In this document: piece after piece, positions 17,297 through 26,638 of the stretch
Position numbering within the stretch: position 1 is the first letter of the stretch
How the letters are laid out: each line of letters starts with the position of its first letter
DNA from: JACMLX01 sp031374935
Lineage (GTDB): Bacteria; Gemmatimonadota; Gemmatimonadetes; Gemmatimonadales; Gemmatimonadaceae
Reading direction: 5' to 3'
DNA: 64,000 bases
Assembly (NCBI GenBank): GCA_031374935.1
Contig: JANMHB010000093.1
Location: forward strand, 81,303 to 145,302
The notes under the pieces: generated by a model
What the model was told of the DNA's origin: nothing
Seen by the model: only the letters and a program-made list of their open reading frames with translations
Databases searched by the model: none
Position numbers and translations under genes: made by a program

Positions 17297-17998
17297 TCAC
17301 ACCAGTGCCGCCTGATGCACCCGCCCGTCGAACAGCTGCACCTCGCGATCCGCGTGCTGCGCATACCGCGTGTCGTGTGTCACCATGCAGATCGTCGCAC
17401 CATTCTTGTTCAGTTCGCGCAGCAACTCCATCACCGACTCGCCGTTCTTCGAGTCCAGGTTACCCGTCGGTTCGTCCGCCAGCAGGATCGCCGGGTCGCC
17501 GGCCACGGCCCGCGCCACGGCCACACGCTGCTGTTGTCCACCAGAGAGCTGTGCGGGAAAGTGCCCCGAACGGTGTGACATGCCGACGCGCTCCAGGGCT
17601 TTCTCGACCCGACTCTTGCGTTCACTCGCCGACATCTCGCGATACGTCAGCGGCAGCTCGACATTCTCGAACACCGTCAGGTCGCCGATCAGGTTGAACG
17701 CCTGGAAGATGAAACCGATCTGCCGGTTGCGCACACGCGCCCGATCCACCGGCGAAAGCCGCGACACATTCTGCCCGGCCAGCATGTACTCGCCGCTGGT
17801 CGGCGTATCGAGCAGCCCGAGGATCGACAGCAGCGTCGTCTTGCCGCAGCCCGATGGGCCGCTGATGGCGACGTATTCGCCCTTCCGGATCGCGAAATCC
17901 ACCTCGGCCAGCGCGTGTGTCTCCACTTCGTCGGTGAGGAACACCTTGCTGATGCCGCTCAGGTCAATGATTGCGTTGTTGTCCACGGTCGCTGGCAT
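17297..17998 (-). CDS. ABC transporter ATPase, MacB/LolD type
   Basis: This 233-residue ATPase powers the adaptor and permease encoded just upstream. Walker A is GPSGCGKTT (about 43-51), the signature is LSGGQQQRVAVARA (about 146-159), Walker B is ILLADEPTGNLDS (about 167-179), and the switch His is in MVTHDTRYA (about 207-215). The D-loop is intact, so it should hydrolyse ATP. The length and sequence match the MacB/LolD/FtsE group, which drives mechanotransmission rather than transport through a pore. It starts 23 bases after the adaptor stop codon. Confidence 0.95.
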   Translation of the reverse strand: MPATVDNNAIIDLSGISKVFLTDEVETHALAEVDFAIRKGEYVAISGPSGCGKTTLLSILGLLDTPTSGEYMLAGQNVSRLSPVDRARVRNRQIGFIFQAFNLIGDLTVFENVELPLTYREMSASERKSRVEKALERVGMSHRSGHFPAQLSGGQQQRVAVARAVAGDPAILLADEPTGNLDSKNGESVMELLRELNKNGATICMVTHDTRYAQHADREVQLFDGRVHQAALV

Positions 17999-18021
17999 TC
18001 TGCATTCTCCGGTATCCGGCG

Positions 18022-19266
18022 TTACTTGATACGTACGCGGGCCACATTGGCGTACGTCGACATGTCCGACACGATGATCTTGTCACCCACTTCGAGCCCG
18101 CGAACGATCTCGATCACATTCACCGAACTGCGCCCCAGCTCCACCGGCACCCGGTCGGCAAATTTTCCACCGTCCACCAGCCGGAACAGCGAGACGCCCC
18201 CTGACCCGGCGCTGAACGCCGGACGGCCGGTGTAGCGCACGTTGTTCAACGTCTCGATCACGATCGTGCCGTCCACACTCAGGTCGGGAACCGCGCCACT
18301 CGGCAGCGGACCATCGATCGTGACGTCCACCGTCACGCTGCCGCCGAGCGCCGACGGGTCCTTACGACTCACGTGCCCCGCCACGAGACCGTTGCGGGTG
18401 TCGATGCTCGCCTTCTGACCGACCGTGACGTCCTTGGCCTGACTTTCGGGAATCCGTAGCACCGCCTTCAGGCTCCCCGGCTGCACGACCTTCGCCAGCG
18501 TCGTGCCCTCGGGCACCCACTGCCCGAGTTGCAGCGTCAGCTCCTGCAGCACACCGGCGTCGGGCGCGCGCACCTGCAGCGCCTGCAGCCGGTTACGCTG
18601 GTTGGCGGCGATCGCCTTCAGTTGCTCCACCTGACTGGCCTGCGTCGAGATCTGCGCCTCGATCGCTTCCTCCATCAGCTTCAACCGATCCCGCTCCACA
18701 CCCAGCCGGGTGGTGAATTCCTCGGCCTGTGCCTTCTTCGTATTCACCTCGAACGCCGACATCAGGTTCCGCTTGCCCAGTGAGTCTGCTGCCGCCGCTT
18801 CCTGAAGGGCACCCATGTGCTGCGTCCGGATCGTGGCCACCACCCCGCGCTGCGTGAGTACCTGACTGCGCAGGTTGGTGCGGATGTTCAGCAGTTCGAT
18901 CTGCGCCTGCCGTACCTGCTGCTCGGCCTGCATGGTCTGGATCTGCAGATCGGGATTGCTCAGCTCGAGCAGCACGTCACCAGCTGCGACCTTCTTGCCG
19001 GATTCCGATGCCAACCGTTCCACGCGTGCGCTGGCCTGCGCGGTGATGAACCGGATATGCTCCGGCACCAGTGTGCCGGGCCCGCGCACCTCGCGCACTA
19101 CGTTGCCCTGGCGCACACTGTCGATCAGCACCGCCGCACGCTCGATGGTCTGCGCCGCGGGCTCGAGGCGCAGCAGCCAGACGGTGATCGCCGCCACGGC
19201 CAGCACGCCGCCGCCGATCATCAGGTTGCGGCGGGTCTTCTTCGGGGGAGTTCTGGCGATGTCCAC
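18022..19266 (-). CDS. Periplasmic adaptor of the ABC exporter, HlyD/MacA-like
   Basis: This 414-residue membrane-fusion protein links an inner-membrane permease to the outer membrane. It has one N-terminal membrane segment (about 16-33), a split lipoyl/biotinyl domain, a long coiled-coil hairpin (about 105-220, rich in Gln, Glu, Ala and Leu), and beta-barrel and membrane-proximal regions toward the C-terminus, which ends VSDMSTYANVARVRIK. It lies between the permease gene (12-base gap) and the ATPase gene (23-base gap). The tripartite arrangement resembles MacA-MacB. A TolC-like partner is not in the window. Confidence 0.92.
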   Translation of the reverse strand: MDIARTPPKKTRRNLMIGGGVLAVAAITVWLLRLEPAAQTIERAAVLIDSVRQGNVVREVRGPGTLVPEHIRFITAQASARVERLASESGKKVAAGDVLLELSNPDLQIQTMQAEQQVRQAQIELLNIRTNLRSQVLTQRGVVATIRTQHMGALQEAAAADSLGKRNLMSAFEVNTKKAQAEEFTTRLGVERDRLKLMEEAIEAQISTQASQVEQLKAIAANQRNRLQALQVRAPDAGVLQELTLQLGQWVPEGTTLAKVVQPGSLKAVLRIPESQAKDVTVGQKASIDTRNGLVAGHVSRKDPSALGGSVTVDVTIDGPLPSGAVPDLSVDGTIVIETLNNVRYTGRPAFSAGSGGVSLFRLVDGGKFADRVPVELGRSSVNVIEIVRGLEVGDKIIVSDMSTYANVARVRIK

Positions 19267-19278
19267 GGATCAGGGAGT

Positions 19279-21771
19279 TCAGTCGTAGCGCAGGGCGAGC
19301 ATCGGATCGACGCGCGCGGCCCGTTGCGCGGGCACCAGCGCGGCCGCGAACGCCACGAGGGTCAGCAGGAGCACGGCGCTGACGATGGCGACCGGATCAT
19401 GACCTTGAAGCTGATAGAGTTGTGACTGCGCAACGCGGCCGAGGCCAAGCGCGGCGGCCACGCCAACGCCTCCGCCGATGAGCATCATCACGCCGACCTG
19501 CTTCATCACCAGCGTGCGGATGTTGCCGCCGTCGGCGCCAAGCGCCATGCGTACCCCGATTTCCCGCGTGCGCTGCTGCACCGAGAACGCCAGCACGCCA
19601 TAGAGCCCGACGCCGGCGAGCAGGGTGGCCAGCAACGCGAACGCCGACGACAGGATGGAGATCATCCGTTCGAGGAAAATGTTCTCTCGCACCTGCTGCG
19701 GCATCGTCTTCAACTCTTCGACCGGGAGCGCCGGGTCGATGCGCTTCATCGTTGCGCGCAGCGAGCCGAGGATCTGTTCGGGCGGCAGCGACGACTTCAC
19801 GTAGAAGTACAGTGCGCCGGTGCCTGCGTCCTGGCGCCACGGCTGATAGTACACGGGCGGCACCGAGTCCTTCACATCGCTGTACTTCACATCCGGCACC
19901 AGCCCGATGATCTGCACATCGAGGGAGTCGTCGCTCTCCGTGCCCATGAACTTTCCGACCGCATCGTTGCCGAGCCCGAACTTCTTTGCGAACGCCTGAT
20001 TCACGATCGCGACGCGCTGCGCGCCAGGTCGATCGGCCGCGGTGAACTCCCGACCTGCCTTCACCTGCACGCCGAGCGTCTTGAAGTAGTCCGCACCGAT
20101 TCCATTGAATCGCGAGCCGCAATCGACGTCCGGTCCGCAGGGATAGCCTTGCACGTGTGCGTCGTTGCCCCAGTTGTCGCCACTGAGCAGCGGCACCCGC
20201 CCGCTGGTGACGCCGGTCACCCCGGGAATCGCTGCCAGCTCCTGCTCGACGCGGGTGAACAGCACCGCGCTGCGTGTACTGTCGTACCCCACGCGCCGCG
20301 GGACGATCAGGAAGGTGGCAATGTCGCTGACCTTCACGCCCAGGTCCACTCGGCTGACGTTCACGAGGCTCTTGAGAAAAAGGGCGCTCATGATCAGCAA
20401 TCCCATCGACAATGCGATCTGCGCCGTCACCAGCGCCGCGCGGAAACGTGTGGCGGCGCGTCCACCCGCAATTTGCCCGGCGCCGGCGCGGATGGCGCTG
20501 ATCAGGTCACCGCGGGTGCTGTGCAGCGCCGGAAAGAGCCCGAAGAAGAATCCGGTGCCCACGCTGAGCAGCGCCGAGAAGATCATCACTGCCGGGCTGA
20601 TGCCGAAGCTCATCGTACTGGCGGCGTCCGGTGGCAGGATGGACACCACCACGTTCAGCGTCCACTGCGCCACCAGCAATGAGGCGAGCCCGCCGGCCAG
20701 CGCCAGCATCACACTCTCGGTGAGCAGCTGCGCCACCAGATGGCGACGGGTGGCGCCGAGCGCCAGGCGGACGCCCATTTCCGTCGCGCGTCGTGCGCCG
20801 CGCGCCAGCAGGAGATTGGCGATATTCGCGCAGGCGATCAGCAGCACCACGAATGTCACCGAGAAGAGCAGCATGATGGGTGTCTTCGCTTCGCGGTCGA
20901 TGCTGCTCTGCCCACGGCCGCCGGGTGCCAGCTCGATGCGCTTCTTGCGGAAGCTCTCCATCGTCTTGTCGCTCATCCCCTGCTGCAACGGCGCCTCGAC
21001 GTCGTTGATGATCGGCGAGTAGACGGCATTGATCGATGTGGCGGCCGACGCCAGCGTGGCATCGGATTTCATCCGCCCGAACAGGTACATCCAGTAGTTG
21101 CGGCGATTCTCCAGCCGGTTGTACCCATCGATCACGAACTGCATGGAGATCGGCACGTAGACCACCGGCCGGGCACCGGTTGTGGTTCCCTCGAATCCTT
21201 CAGGCGCGACACCGATCACGGCGTACGACTTCCCGTTGACGACGATGGACTGCCCGACCGCCGCCGGATCACTCCCGAAGGTGTTCTTCCAGAAAGCGTG
21301 GCTGATCACCGCAACGAAATTGGCGCCGATGACCTTGTCGTCGTCCGGCGTGAAGAGGCGACCCACGGCGGCCCGGAGCCCCAGCACGGGGAAGTAGCCG
21401 CCGCTCACCATCACCGCTTCGCCGGTGCGCGGCTCGTTGCGGACGCTGAGTGACACGCTGGTCAGGCGGTGCGCGGCGATCCCGGAGAACGCTGAAGGCG
21501 CCTTCTCCAGGTCGCGGAACATCGCGTAGCTGAAGACTTCGTCGCAGCCACCGGCCTGGTTGCACGAGTTCGAGCCCGGAATGGGTCCTGGGTTCTTGAA
21601 GTTGGCCAGACGCTCCGGCGCCGCCACCGGCAGCTTCCGCCAGAGCAGCTGCTCGAAGAGCGAGAAGATCGCGGCGTTGGCGCCGATGCCCAGCGCCAGC
21701 GACAGGACGGCGATCGTGGTGACGATGGGCGTCTTGAGCAGCATCCGGGCGGCGAGCGTGACATTGCGCAT
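19279..21771 (-). CDS. ADOP-family ABC transporter permease
   Basis: This 830-residue permease of the ADOP family contains two MacB_PCD/FtsX repeats. An N-terminal membrane helix (TTIAVLSLALGIGANAAIFS) is followed by a large periplasmic domain, three membrane helices around 290-410, a second periplasmic domain and three final helices. The end reads RAARVDPMLALRYD, which is typical of ADOP proteins. The family was named for orphan permeases, but here the adaptor and ATPase genes follow within 25 bases each, giving a complete exporter. Its substrate is unknown; related systems export peptides, lipids or toxic compounds. Confidence 0.94.
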   Translation of the reverse strand: MRNVTLAARMLLKTPIVTTIAVLSLALGIGANAAIFSLFEQLLWRKLPVAAPERLANFKNPGPIPGSNSCNQAGGCDEVFSYAMFRDLEKAPSAFSGIAAHRLTSVSLSVRNEPRTGEAVMVSGGYFPVLGLRAAVGRLFTPDDDKVIGANFVAVISHAFWKNTFGSDPAAVGQSIVVNGKSYAVIGVAPEGFEGTTTGARPVVYVPISMQFVIDGYNRLENRRNYWMYLFGRMKSDATLASAATSINAVYSPIINDVEAPLQQGMSDKTMESFRKKRIELAPGGRGQSSIDREAKTPIMLLFSVTFVVLLIACANIANLLLARGARRATEMGVRLALGATRRHLVAQLLTESVMLALAGGLASLLVAQWTLNVVVSILPPDAASTMSFGISPAVMIFSALLSVGTGFFFGLFPALHSTRGDLISAIRAGAGQIAGGRAATRFRAALVTAQIALSMGLLIMSALFLKSLVNVSRVDLGVKVSDIATFLIVPRRVGYDSTRSAVLFTRVEQELAAIPGVTGVTSGRVPLLSGDNWGNDAHVQGYPCGPDVDCGSRFNGIGADYFKTLGVQVKAGREFTAADRPGAQRVAIVNQAFAKKFGLGNDAVGKFMGTESDDSLDVQIIGLVPDVKYSDVKDSVPPVYYQPWRQDAGTGALYFYVKSSLPPEQILGSLRATMKRIDPALPVEELKTMPQQVRENIFLERMISILSSAFALLATLLAGVGLYGVLAFSVQQRTREIGVRMALGADGGNIRTLVMKQVGVMMLIGGGVGVAAALGLGRVAQSQLYQLQGHDPVAIVSAVLLLTLVAFAAALVPAQRAARVDPMLALRYD

Positions 21772-22141
21772 CGGGGCGTCGGTCGGGATTCAGGATACGG
21801 GGCGAATGTCTGGAAATCGGTGTCAGACGGCGGACAGGCAGAAACGGTTGCCGCCTAGAGCCGGGTACGAGGCGGGTGCTGGGCGGGTTTCATCGCTGGG
21901 TTCGGTGTGACGGAGCGACATCGGGTTTCGGGGGAACACGTCGAGATGCCGATGCCGAGTGAGAACTGTTGCCCCGAGGCAGCGTTGGGCGTCTCTGGCG
22001 AGTCTGCGGCGGCGGCCCTCTCGTCCGGAGCGCCGATGGAACTACATACGCGACAGCAGCTTGCGTACGGCCTCTTGTCAGTGCGCGCCAGATTTGCCTA
22101 GCTTCATTTTCAGCGGAGTTCACCCGAGCAAGAAGGGGTTC
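21772..22141. other. Intergenic region, divergent
   Basis: About 370 bases lie between the leftward permease and the rightward glycosyltransferase. I see no convincing gene or hairpin terminator. The region must hold both promoters. AAGAAGGGG, just before position 22142, is a good ribosome-binding site for the rightward gene. Confidence 0.5.
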
Positions 22142-23407
22142 GTGAGTCAAGGACCGTACGTCGCCACCCCTCGAGAAGGCCGTCTGGCGCCGTGGGCGCT
22201 TCCGCTTGCTCTCGCGCTCCTCGCCGGCCTGCTGACGGTATTCGTCGGCTTTCGCTCGCAGGAACTAGTCGACACCCGATTCGACCCGTATTACTTCGGG
22301 AAGATGGGCGCGAGCCTGGCGCGTGGCGACGGCTTTCTTCCATTCGGGTCGCTCATCAAGCGTCGTGCGCCACTCTATCCGCTGACGATCGGCGGGGTGT
22401 ATTGGCTTTTCGGCGAGCGGCCCACGCTGATCCTGCTGCTCCAGTGTTTCCTGCATGCGGGCACCTGTCTCCTCCTCTTCGATCTCACGAAGCGCCTGTT
22501 CGGGCAGCGGCCGGCGGTGATCGCGAGCGTCCTCTGCGCGCTGCACCCGATGCTGCTCCGGTACGTTCCGGATCTGCACCTCGAGACGCTCTTCACGTTC
22601 CTGGTGACGCTGCTCGTCTGGTTGACGGAGCGATTCTCGAGGTTGCGGGACATCCGCACGGGCGCGATGCTGGGCATCGTGTCCGGGCTGGCGACGCTCG
22701 CGAAGTCCGTCATCCTGCTCTATCCGCCGTTGTTCGCGGGGGTGTTGCTGCTTGGTCTGCTGCGCGCGAAGCAGCGGCTGCCGATCGCCGGACTCACCGT
22801 CCTGTTCATGACCATGGCGCTGACGATCGCGCCGTGGACCGTACGCAACTACGTCGTGACGGGGCATATCGTGCCGGTTTCGACCGGCTTCTCCGATGCC
22901 TTCCTTCGTGGCCTGATCTTCAGCCGCACGGAGTTCATCACCCTTCGCCTGCCGCCATACACCGACGCCGAGAACGAATCGGTCGCGTACTTCCAGCGAC
23001 TGGCCAGGGAAGCCGGCACCGAATGGGAGAAGGAGGATTGGGAGACGGATCAGATCCTGAACAAGGAGATGAAGCGCCGATTGATCGCCGAACCCGGGCT
23101 GAGCGTGCGACGGTTCTTCGTGGGGCTGGCCACGTTCTGGTATCAGATGACCAGTCGGGCGACGTCAGCGGTTGTCGGTGGGCTGGCCCTGGTGGCATGG
23201 TTCTTTGCGGCGTTCGGATTGCGGCGGGCGTATCGTGAGCAGCGATCGGTGTGGCTGGTGCTGCTGCCGATCGTGTATCTGAATCTGCTGCTGGCGCTCT
23301 TGCTCGCACTGGGCCGCTACTCCGCGCCGATTCTCCCGTGCCTGCTGGCGCTGGCGGCGTATGGCATCGATGGCCTGCTCACCAAACGAGACGCGTCGCG
23401 TGTCTGA
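22142..23407 (+). CDS. GT39/GT-C-type membrane glycosyltransferase
   Basis: This 421-residue integral membrane protein has about ten membrane helices. The first (LPLALALLAGLLTVFVGF) is followed by the acidic loop DTRFDPYYFGKM, the expected catalytic position in ArnT/PMT-like GT-C enzymes. The GTG at 22142 is chosen for its AAGAAGGGG ribosome site; the open frame runs back to 21959 without hydrophobic or conserved content. GT-C enzymes use polyprenyl-phosphate sugars as donors. The downstream HAD phosphatase and UbiA-type enzyme could make such a donor, so this protein may transfer the sugar to a glycan, lipid or protein on the periplasmic side. Confidence 0.87.
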   Translation: MSQGPYVATPREGRLAPWALPLALALLAGLLTVFVGFRSQELVDTRFDPYYFGKMGASLARGDGFLPFGSLIKRRAPLYPLTIGGVYWLFGERPTLILLLQCFLHAGTCLLLFDLTKRLFGQRPAVIASVLCALHPMLLRYVPDLHLETLFTFLVTLLVWLTERFSRLRDIRTGAMLGIVSGLATLAKSVILLYPPLFAGVLLLGLLRAKQRLPIAGLTVLFMTMALTIAPWTVRNYVVTGHIVPVSTGFSDAFLRGLIFSRTEFITLRLPPYTDAENESVAYFQRLAREAGTEWEKEDWETDQILNKEMKRRLIAEPGLSVRRFFVGLATFWYQMTSRATSAVVGGLALVAWFFAAFGLRRAYREQRSVWLVLLPIVYLNLLLALLLALGRYSAPILPCLLALAAYGIDGLLTKRDASRV

Positions 23408-24149
23408 CGCGTCGCTCCCTCGGACACTTCGCGCGGTGGTGTTCGACGTCGATGGCACGCTCTATCATCAGGGCGGGTTGCGCCGGGCAATGGCGCTGCG
23501 GCTCGCGCGCGCGCACCTGTTTCGCCCCGTGCTTGGCCTCACCACACTGAAGATTCTGCGCGCGTACCGACATGGGCAGGAGTCGCTGCGTGATGCGCCA
23601 GGCGGCGGTGATCTTGCCGACGCGCAGACGCGCTTTGCGAGTCAGGCTACCGGGGTGTCGGTGACGCAGGTGCGATCGACGGTTGCGCAGTGGATGGAGC
23701 AGGCGCCGCTCGATCTGCTCGCCCGATTCGCATTCCCAGGCATGCAGGGGCTGGTGCACGACCTGCGGGCGGCCGGCATGAAGCTCGGTGTGCTCTCCGA
23801 TTACCCGGCCGATGCGAAGCTGGCGGCGCTGGGTGTCGGCGACTGCTTCGACTCGGTGCTGTGCGCGCAGGACGCCGCGGTTGGCGTGTTCAAGCCGGAC
23901 CCCCGTGGCATTCTGGTGTCGCTCGAGCGCCTTGGCATCGCACCCTCGGAGGCGCTGTATGTCGGTGATCGCGCCGAGGTGGATGCTGCGGCTGCGCTCG
24001 CGGCTGGTGTCGCATGTGCCATCGTGTCACCACAGCCGCCGGCCGGCCACGCCAGTTATCTGTCAGTCACGGACTACGCGGCGTTGCGTCACGCGCTCGC
24101 ACGTCATCTCGACATGTCCATCGAACCCCAAGCAATGCCCGCACAATGA
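23400..24149 (+). CDS. HAD-family phosphatase
   Basis: This 249-residue HAD hydrolase has all four motifs: DVDGT near residue 17 (nucleophile Asp and acid/base Asp), a Ser in SDYPAD, Lys in KPDP and Asp in YVGDRAEVD. The GTG at 23400 overlaps the previous stop by 8 bases and is the preferred start; the frame is open from 23361. Its stop overlaps the UbiA-type gene as ATGA. In actinobacterial arabinan pathways a phosphatase follows decaprenylphosphoryl-5-phosphoribose synthase, so dephosphorylation of a lipid-linked phosphopentose is a reasonable inference. No membrane segment is seen. Confidence 0.88.
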   Translation: MSDASLPRTLRAVVFDVDGTLYHQGGLRRAMALRLARAHLFRPVLGLTTLKILRAYRHGQESLRDAPGGGDLADAQTRFASQATGVSVTQVRSTVAQWMEQAPLDLLARFAFPGMQGLVHDLRAAGMKLGVLSDYPADAKLAALGVGDCFDSVLCAQDAAVGVFKPDPRGILVSLERLGIAPSEALYVGDRAEVDAAAALAAGVACAIVSPQPPAGHASYLSVTDYAALRHALARHLDMSIEPQAMPAQ

Positions 24150-25129
24150 GCGACATCTCCCCACTCGCGCCGGTCGTGTCGCGCCCGACGATTCGCGGCC
24201 ATATCTCCATCGCCCGGATCGACCACTGGGTGAAGAACGTCTTCATCCTGCCCGGCATCGTGGCGGCATTCGGCAGCGGCGCCGCGGTGATGGAGCCTGG
24301 CATCTGGATGCGCGTCTTCCTCGGGTTTGCGTCGATCTGTCTGGTTGCCTCCAGCAACTATGTGATCAACGAGGTGCTCGACGCCCCGTCCGATCTCGCG
24401 CACCCGCTCAAGCGCAGCCGACCAGTGCCGTCGGGGAAGGTGAGCGTGCCGCTGGCCTATGTGCAGTGGCTGCTGCTGATGGTGGTCGGCGTGTGGCTCG
24501 GCTTTCTGGTCAGCAAGCCGTTCGGCTACACGGCACTGGTGCTCTGGATCATGGGATGTGTGTACAACATTCCGCCGATTCGATCGAAGGACGTGCCGTA
24601 CGTCGACGTGCTCTCGGAGTCGGTGAACAATCCGCTGCGCATGCTGGCTGGATGGTACATGACCGGCACCGTTGCGATCGCGCCTGCGTCACTGCTGCTC
24701 AGCTACTGGATGGTCGGGTGCTACTTCATGGCCATCAAGCGGTATGCCGAGTTCCGGGACATCGGTGACGCCGCGCGGGCGGCGGCGTATCGCAAGTCGT
24801 TCGCGTACTACACACTCGAACGATTGATGGTCTCGATCCTGTTCTACGGGTCGGCGGCCATGCTGTTTCTCGGCGCGTTCATCATGCGATACCGGATCGA
24901 GCTGATCCTGTCGTTCCCGCTTGTTGCGCTGGTGATGGCTATTTACCTCGACATCGCGTTCAAGCCCGACAGCGCCGCCCAGCGGCCAGAGGGGTTGTAC
25001 AAGGAGCCGAAGTTGATGGCGGCGGTCATCTCGTGCACGTTGTTGATGGCGGCGCTGATGGTCGTGGATCTGCCGGTCTTGCAGACGGTCTTCGCCCCCA
25101 CCGCACCGACGAACATCGACCGGCGCTGA
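24146..25129 (+). CDS. UbiA-type prenyltransferase, DPPR-synthase-like
   Basis: This 327-residue UbiA-superfamily membrane enzyme has about eight helices. The first Asp motif is NEVLDAPSD (about residues 75-83), followed by HPLKRSRPVPSG, a pattern shared with 5-phosphoribosyl-1-pyrophosphate:decaprenyl-phosphate transferases. The second Asp-containing region is near YAEFRDIGD. The start at 24146 overlaps the HAD stop. The frame extends to 24014 but lacks similarity there. With the HAD phosphatase and GT-C enzyme it forms a coupled operon that could make and use a polyprenyl-phospho-pentose. A quinone-type prenyltransferase is the alternative. Confidence 0.87.
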   Translation: MSDISPLAPVVSRPTIRGHISIARIDHWVKNVFILPGIVAAFGSGAAVMEPGIWMRVFLGFASICLVASSNYVINEVLDAPSDLAHPLKRSRPVPSGKVSVPLAYVQWLLLMVVGVWLGFLVSKPFGYTALVLWIMGCVYNIPPIRSKDVPYVDVLSESVNNPLRMLAGWYMTGTVAIAPASLLLSYWMVGCYFMAIKRYAEFRDIGDAARAAAYRKSFAYYTLERLMVSILFYGSAAMLFLGAFIMRYRIELILSFPLVALVMAIYLDIAFKPDSAAQRPEGLYKEPKLMAAVISCTLLMAALMVVDLPVLQTVFAPTAPTNIDRR

Positions 25130-25266
25130 TTCGACGCGCCGAATGGTCAGCGCAGCAGCGCGAGACGGTTTCGCAGCGCGGTGGTTCAGGAACACCTCTG
25201 ATGTTGATGTTACCAGAGGCGCCCTGGCTTCGTTATTCACGGATGGTCACCCCGTCCCCGAACGCG

Positions 25267-25995
25267 ATGAAGCCCACCAAGCCGTTTCTGGTCACTCTCT
25301 CAGCGCTGGCCGTGGCCGGCGCTGCCGTGGTACTCACCGCACCGGCCGCATCGACTGCCGCGGCTGCCGATTCGCTTCCGCTCTCGACGGCGCTGACGCC
25401 GGTGATGATCGACTACTTCGGCCTGGGCGAGGCGTTCGTGCGGCCGTCGATCGCCGCCCTGCTCCAGTGCCACGCCAAACCTGCGTGCGGATCGAGCGAC
25501 AGTTCGCAGGTGCGGTTCGTCGATGCGAGCGGTGAACTGCTCGCCGTGTACGATGGGGCACCCACGTCAGTGATCGAGTCCGTCCGCCGTCAGCAGGCCA
25601 CGCTGTCGGCTCGGATCACCGAGTCGCGCACACTGGTGCGGCGCTATGCGAAGGACGCACAGGGGCGGGTCGTGATGAATGGTGCCGACTCGATCGTGAA
25701 GATCGACTCGGGCGCCGCTGACCGTGTACCGTCGACCCTGACGCGCGTGCATCGCTACAACGACGTGCGATACCTGGCCAACAATCTCGACTTCGTCTGG
25801 CCGATGACCGGGCTCGTCGTGCTCGAACTCTCGCATGCCGTCGGCGCGGAGCAGCGTGCGCCGCTCCGGTTGGCTGCACATGGGGCGGTCAGTTTCGATG
25901 GCACACGGTACGCGCAGATCCTCACCACCGGTGGGCTGACCCACCGGGTGGACCTGAGTGCGAAACGACTCGAAACGACGATGCCGGATCGGTAG
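25267..25995 (+). CDS. Secreted protein of unknown function
   Basis: This 242-residue protein has a signal peptide: KPFLVTLSALAVAGAAVVLTAP, with cleavage likely after an Ala run. The start at 25267 (MKPTKPF) is chosen for that leader; an in-frame Met at 25243 is possible. The mature protein has QCHAKPACGSSDSSQVRFVDASGELLAVYDG and a beta-rich second half. There is a Cys pair but no recognised catalytic motif. It follows the UbiA-type gene after 137 bases and precedes a divergence-free tetR operator, so it probably has its own promoter. No family is assigned. Confidence 0.68.
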   Translation: MKPTKPFLVTLSALAVAGAAVVLTAPAASTAAAADSLPLSTALTPVMIDYFGLGEAFVRPSIAALLQCHAKPACGSSDSSQVRFVDASGELLAVYDGAPTSVIESVRRQQATLSARITESRTLVRRYAKDAQGRVVMNGADSIVKIDSGAADRVPSTLTRVHRYNDVRYLANNLDFVWPMTGLVVLELSHAVGAEQRAPLRLAAHGAVSFDGTRYAQILTTGGLTHRVDLSAKRLETTMPDR

Positions 25996-26034
25996 GGATT
26001 CCGTTCGACGCTCTGCCTTGGCGTGCGACGGTGC

Positions 26035-26058
26035 GAGTTGTACCGTATGGTACAACTC
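26035..26058. promoter_or_regulatory. Perfect inverted repeat, likely TetR operator
   Basis: GAGTTGTACC and GGTACAACTC are perfect 10-base arms around a GTAT spacer. The site ends 13 bases before the tetR start codon, so the regulator very likely binds here and represses itself by blocking the promoter or ribosome site. The length and symmetry are typical of TetR-family operators. Confidence 0.8.
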
Positions 26059-26071
26059 CAACACACACTGC

Positions 26072-26638
26072 ATGCCGCCAGCACTGCTCTCCCGCGCCGA
26101 CGTCGTCGATCGCCTGATGACCGTCTTCCGCCACGCCGGCTACGACGGCACGTCGCTCGCGCAACTCTCCAGAGCCACCGGGCTCGGCAAGTCGAGCCTG
26201 TATCACTACTTCCCCAACGGGAAAGATGACATGCTGCTCGGCGTCCTCGAGCGGCTGGCCACGCAGCTGCGCGCGACGCTGTTCGAGCCACTCCGCGGAC
26301 CAGGCACGCCGCGAAAACGGATCGACGCCATGATCCGTACCCTCGACACGTTCTATGCGCACGGCAGGGAGTCGTGCCTGCTGGCGCAGATCGTGCTCGG
26401 CAGCACGCGCGTAAGGTTCCGCGCTCCGCTGCTCGCCATCTTCACCGAATGGATCGACGCAATCGCGGGCGTGCTCGTTGAGGCTGGACTCCCGAAAATG
26501 GTGGCGCGCCATCGTGCTGAGGATGCGGTGGTGCGGATCGAGGGGGCGCTGGTTCTCGCAGGCGGTGTGGATGAGACCCAGATCTTCTCGCGGATGTTGA
26601 AACAGCTGCCGGCAACGCTGCTCGACGCGAAGCGTTGA
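26072..26638 (+). CDS. TetR/AcrR-family transcriptional regulator
   Basis: This 188-residue repressor has the N-terminal helix-turn-helix: VVDRLMTVFRHAGYDGTSLAQLSRATGLGKSSLYHYFPNGKDDM, with GKSSLYHYFPNGKD as the recognition helix. The ligand domain contains HGRESCLLAQI and resembles the TetR_C LmrA/YxaF-like group. The start at 26072 is chosen because similarity begins there and a palindromic operator sits just upstream; the frame reaches 25958. No co-directional target lies immediately downstream. The overlapping opposite-strand open frame belongs to a truncated acetyltransferase. Confidence 0.92.
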   Translation: MPPALLSRADVVDRLMTVFRHAGYDGTSLAQLSRATGLGKSSLYHYFPNGKDDMLLGVLERLATQLRATLFEPLRGPGTPRKRIDAMIRTLDTFYAHGRESCLLAQIVLGSTRVRFRAPLLAIFTEWIDAIAGVLVEAGLPKMVARHRAEDAVVRIEGALVLAGGVDETQIFSRMLKQLPATLLDAKR

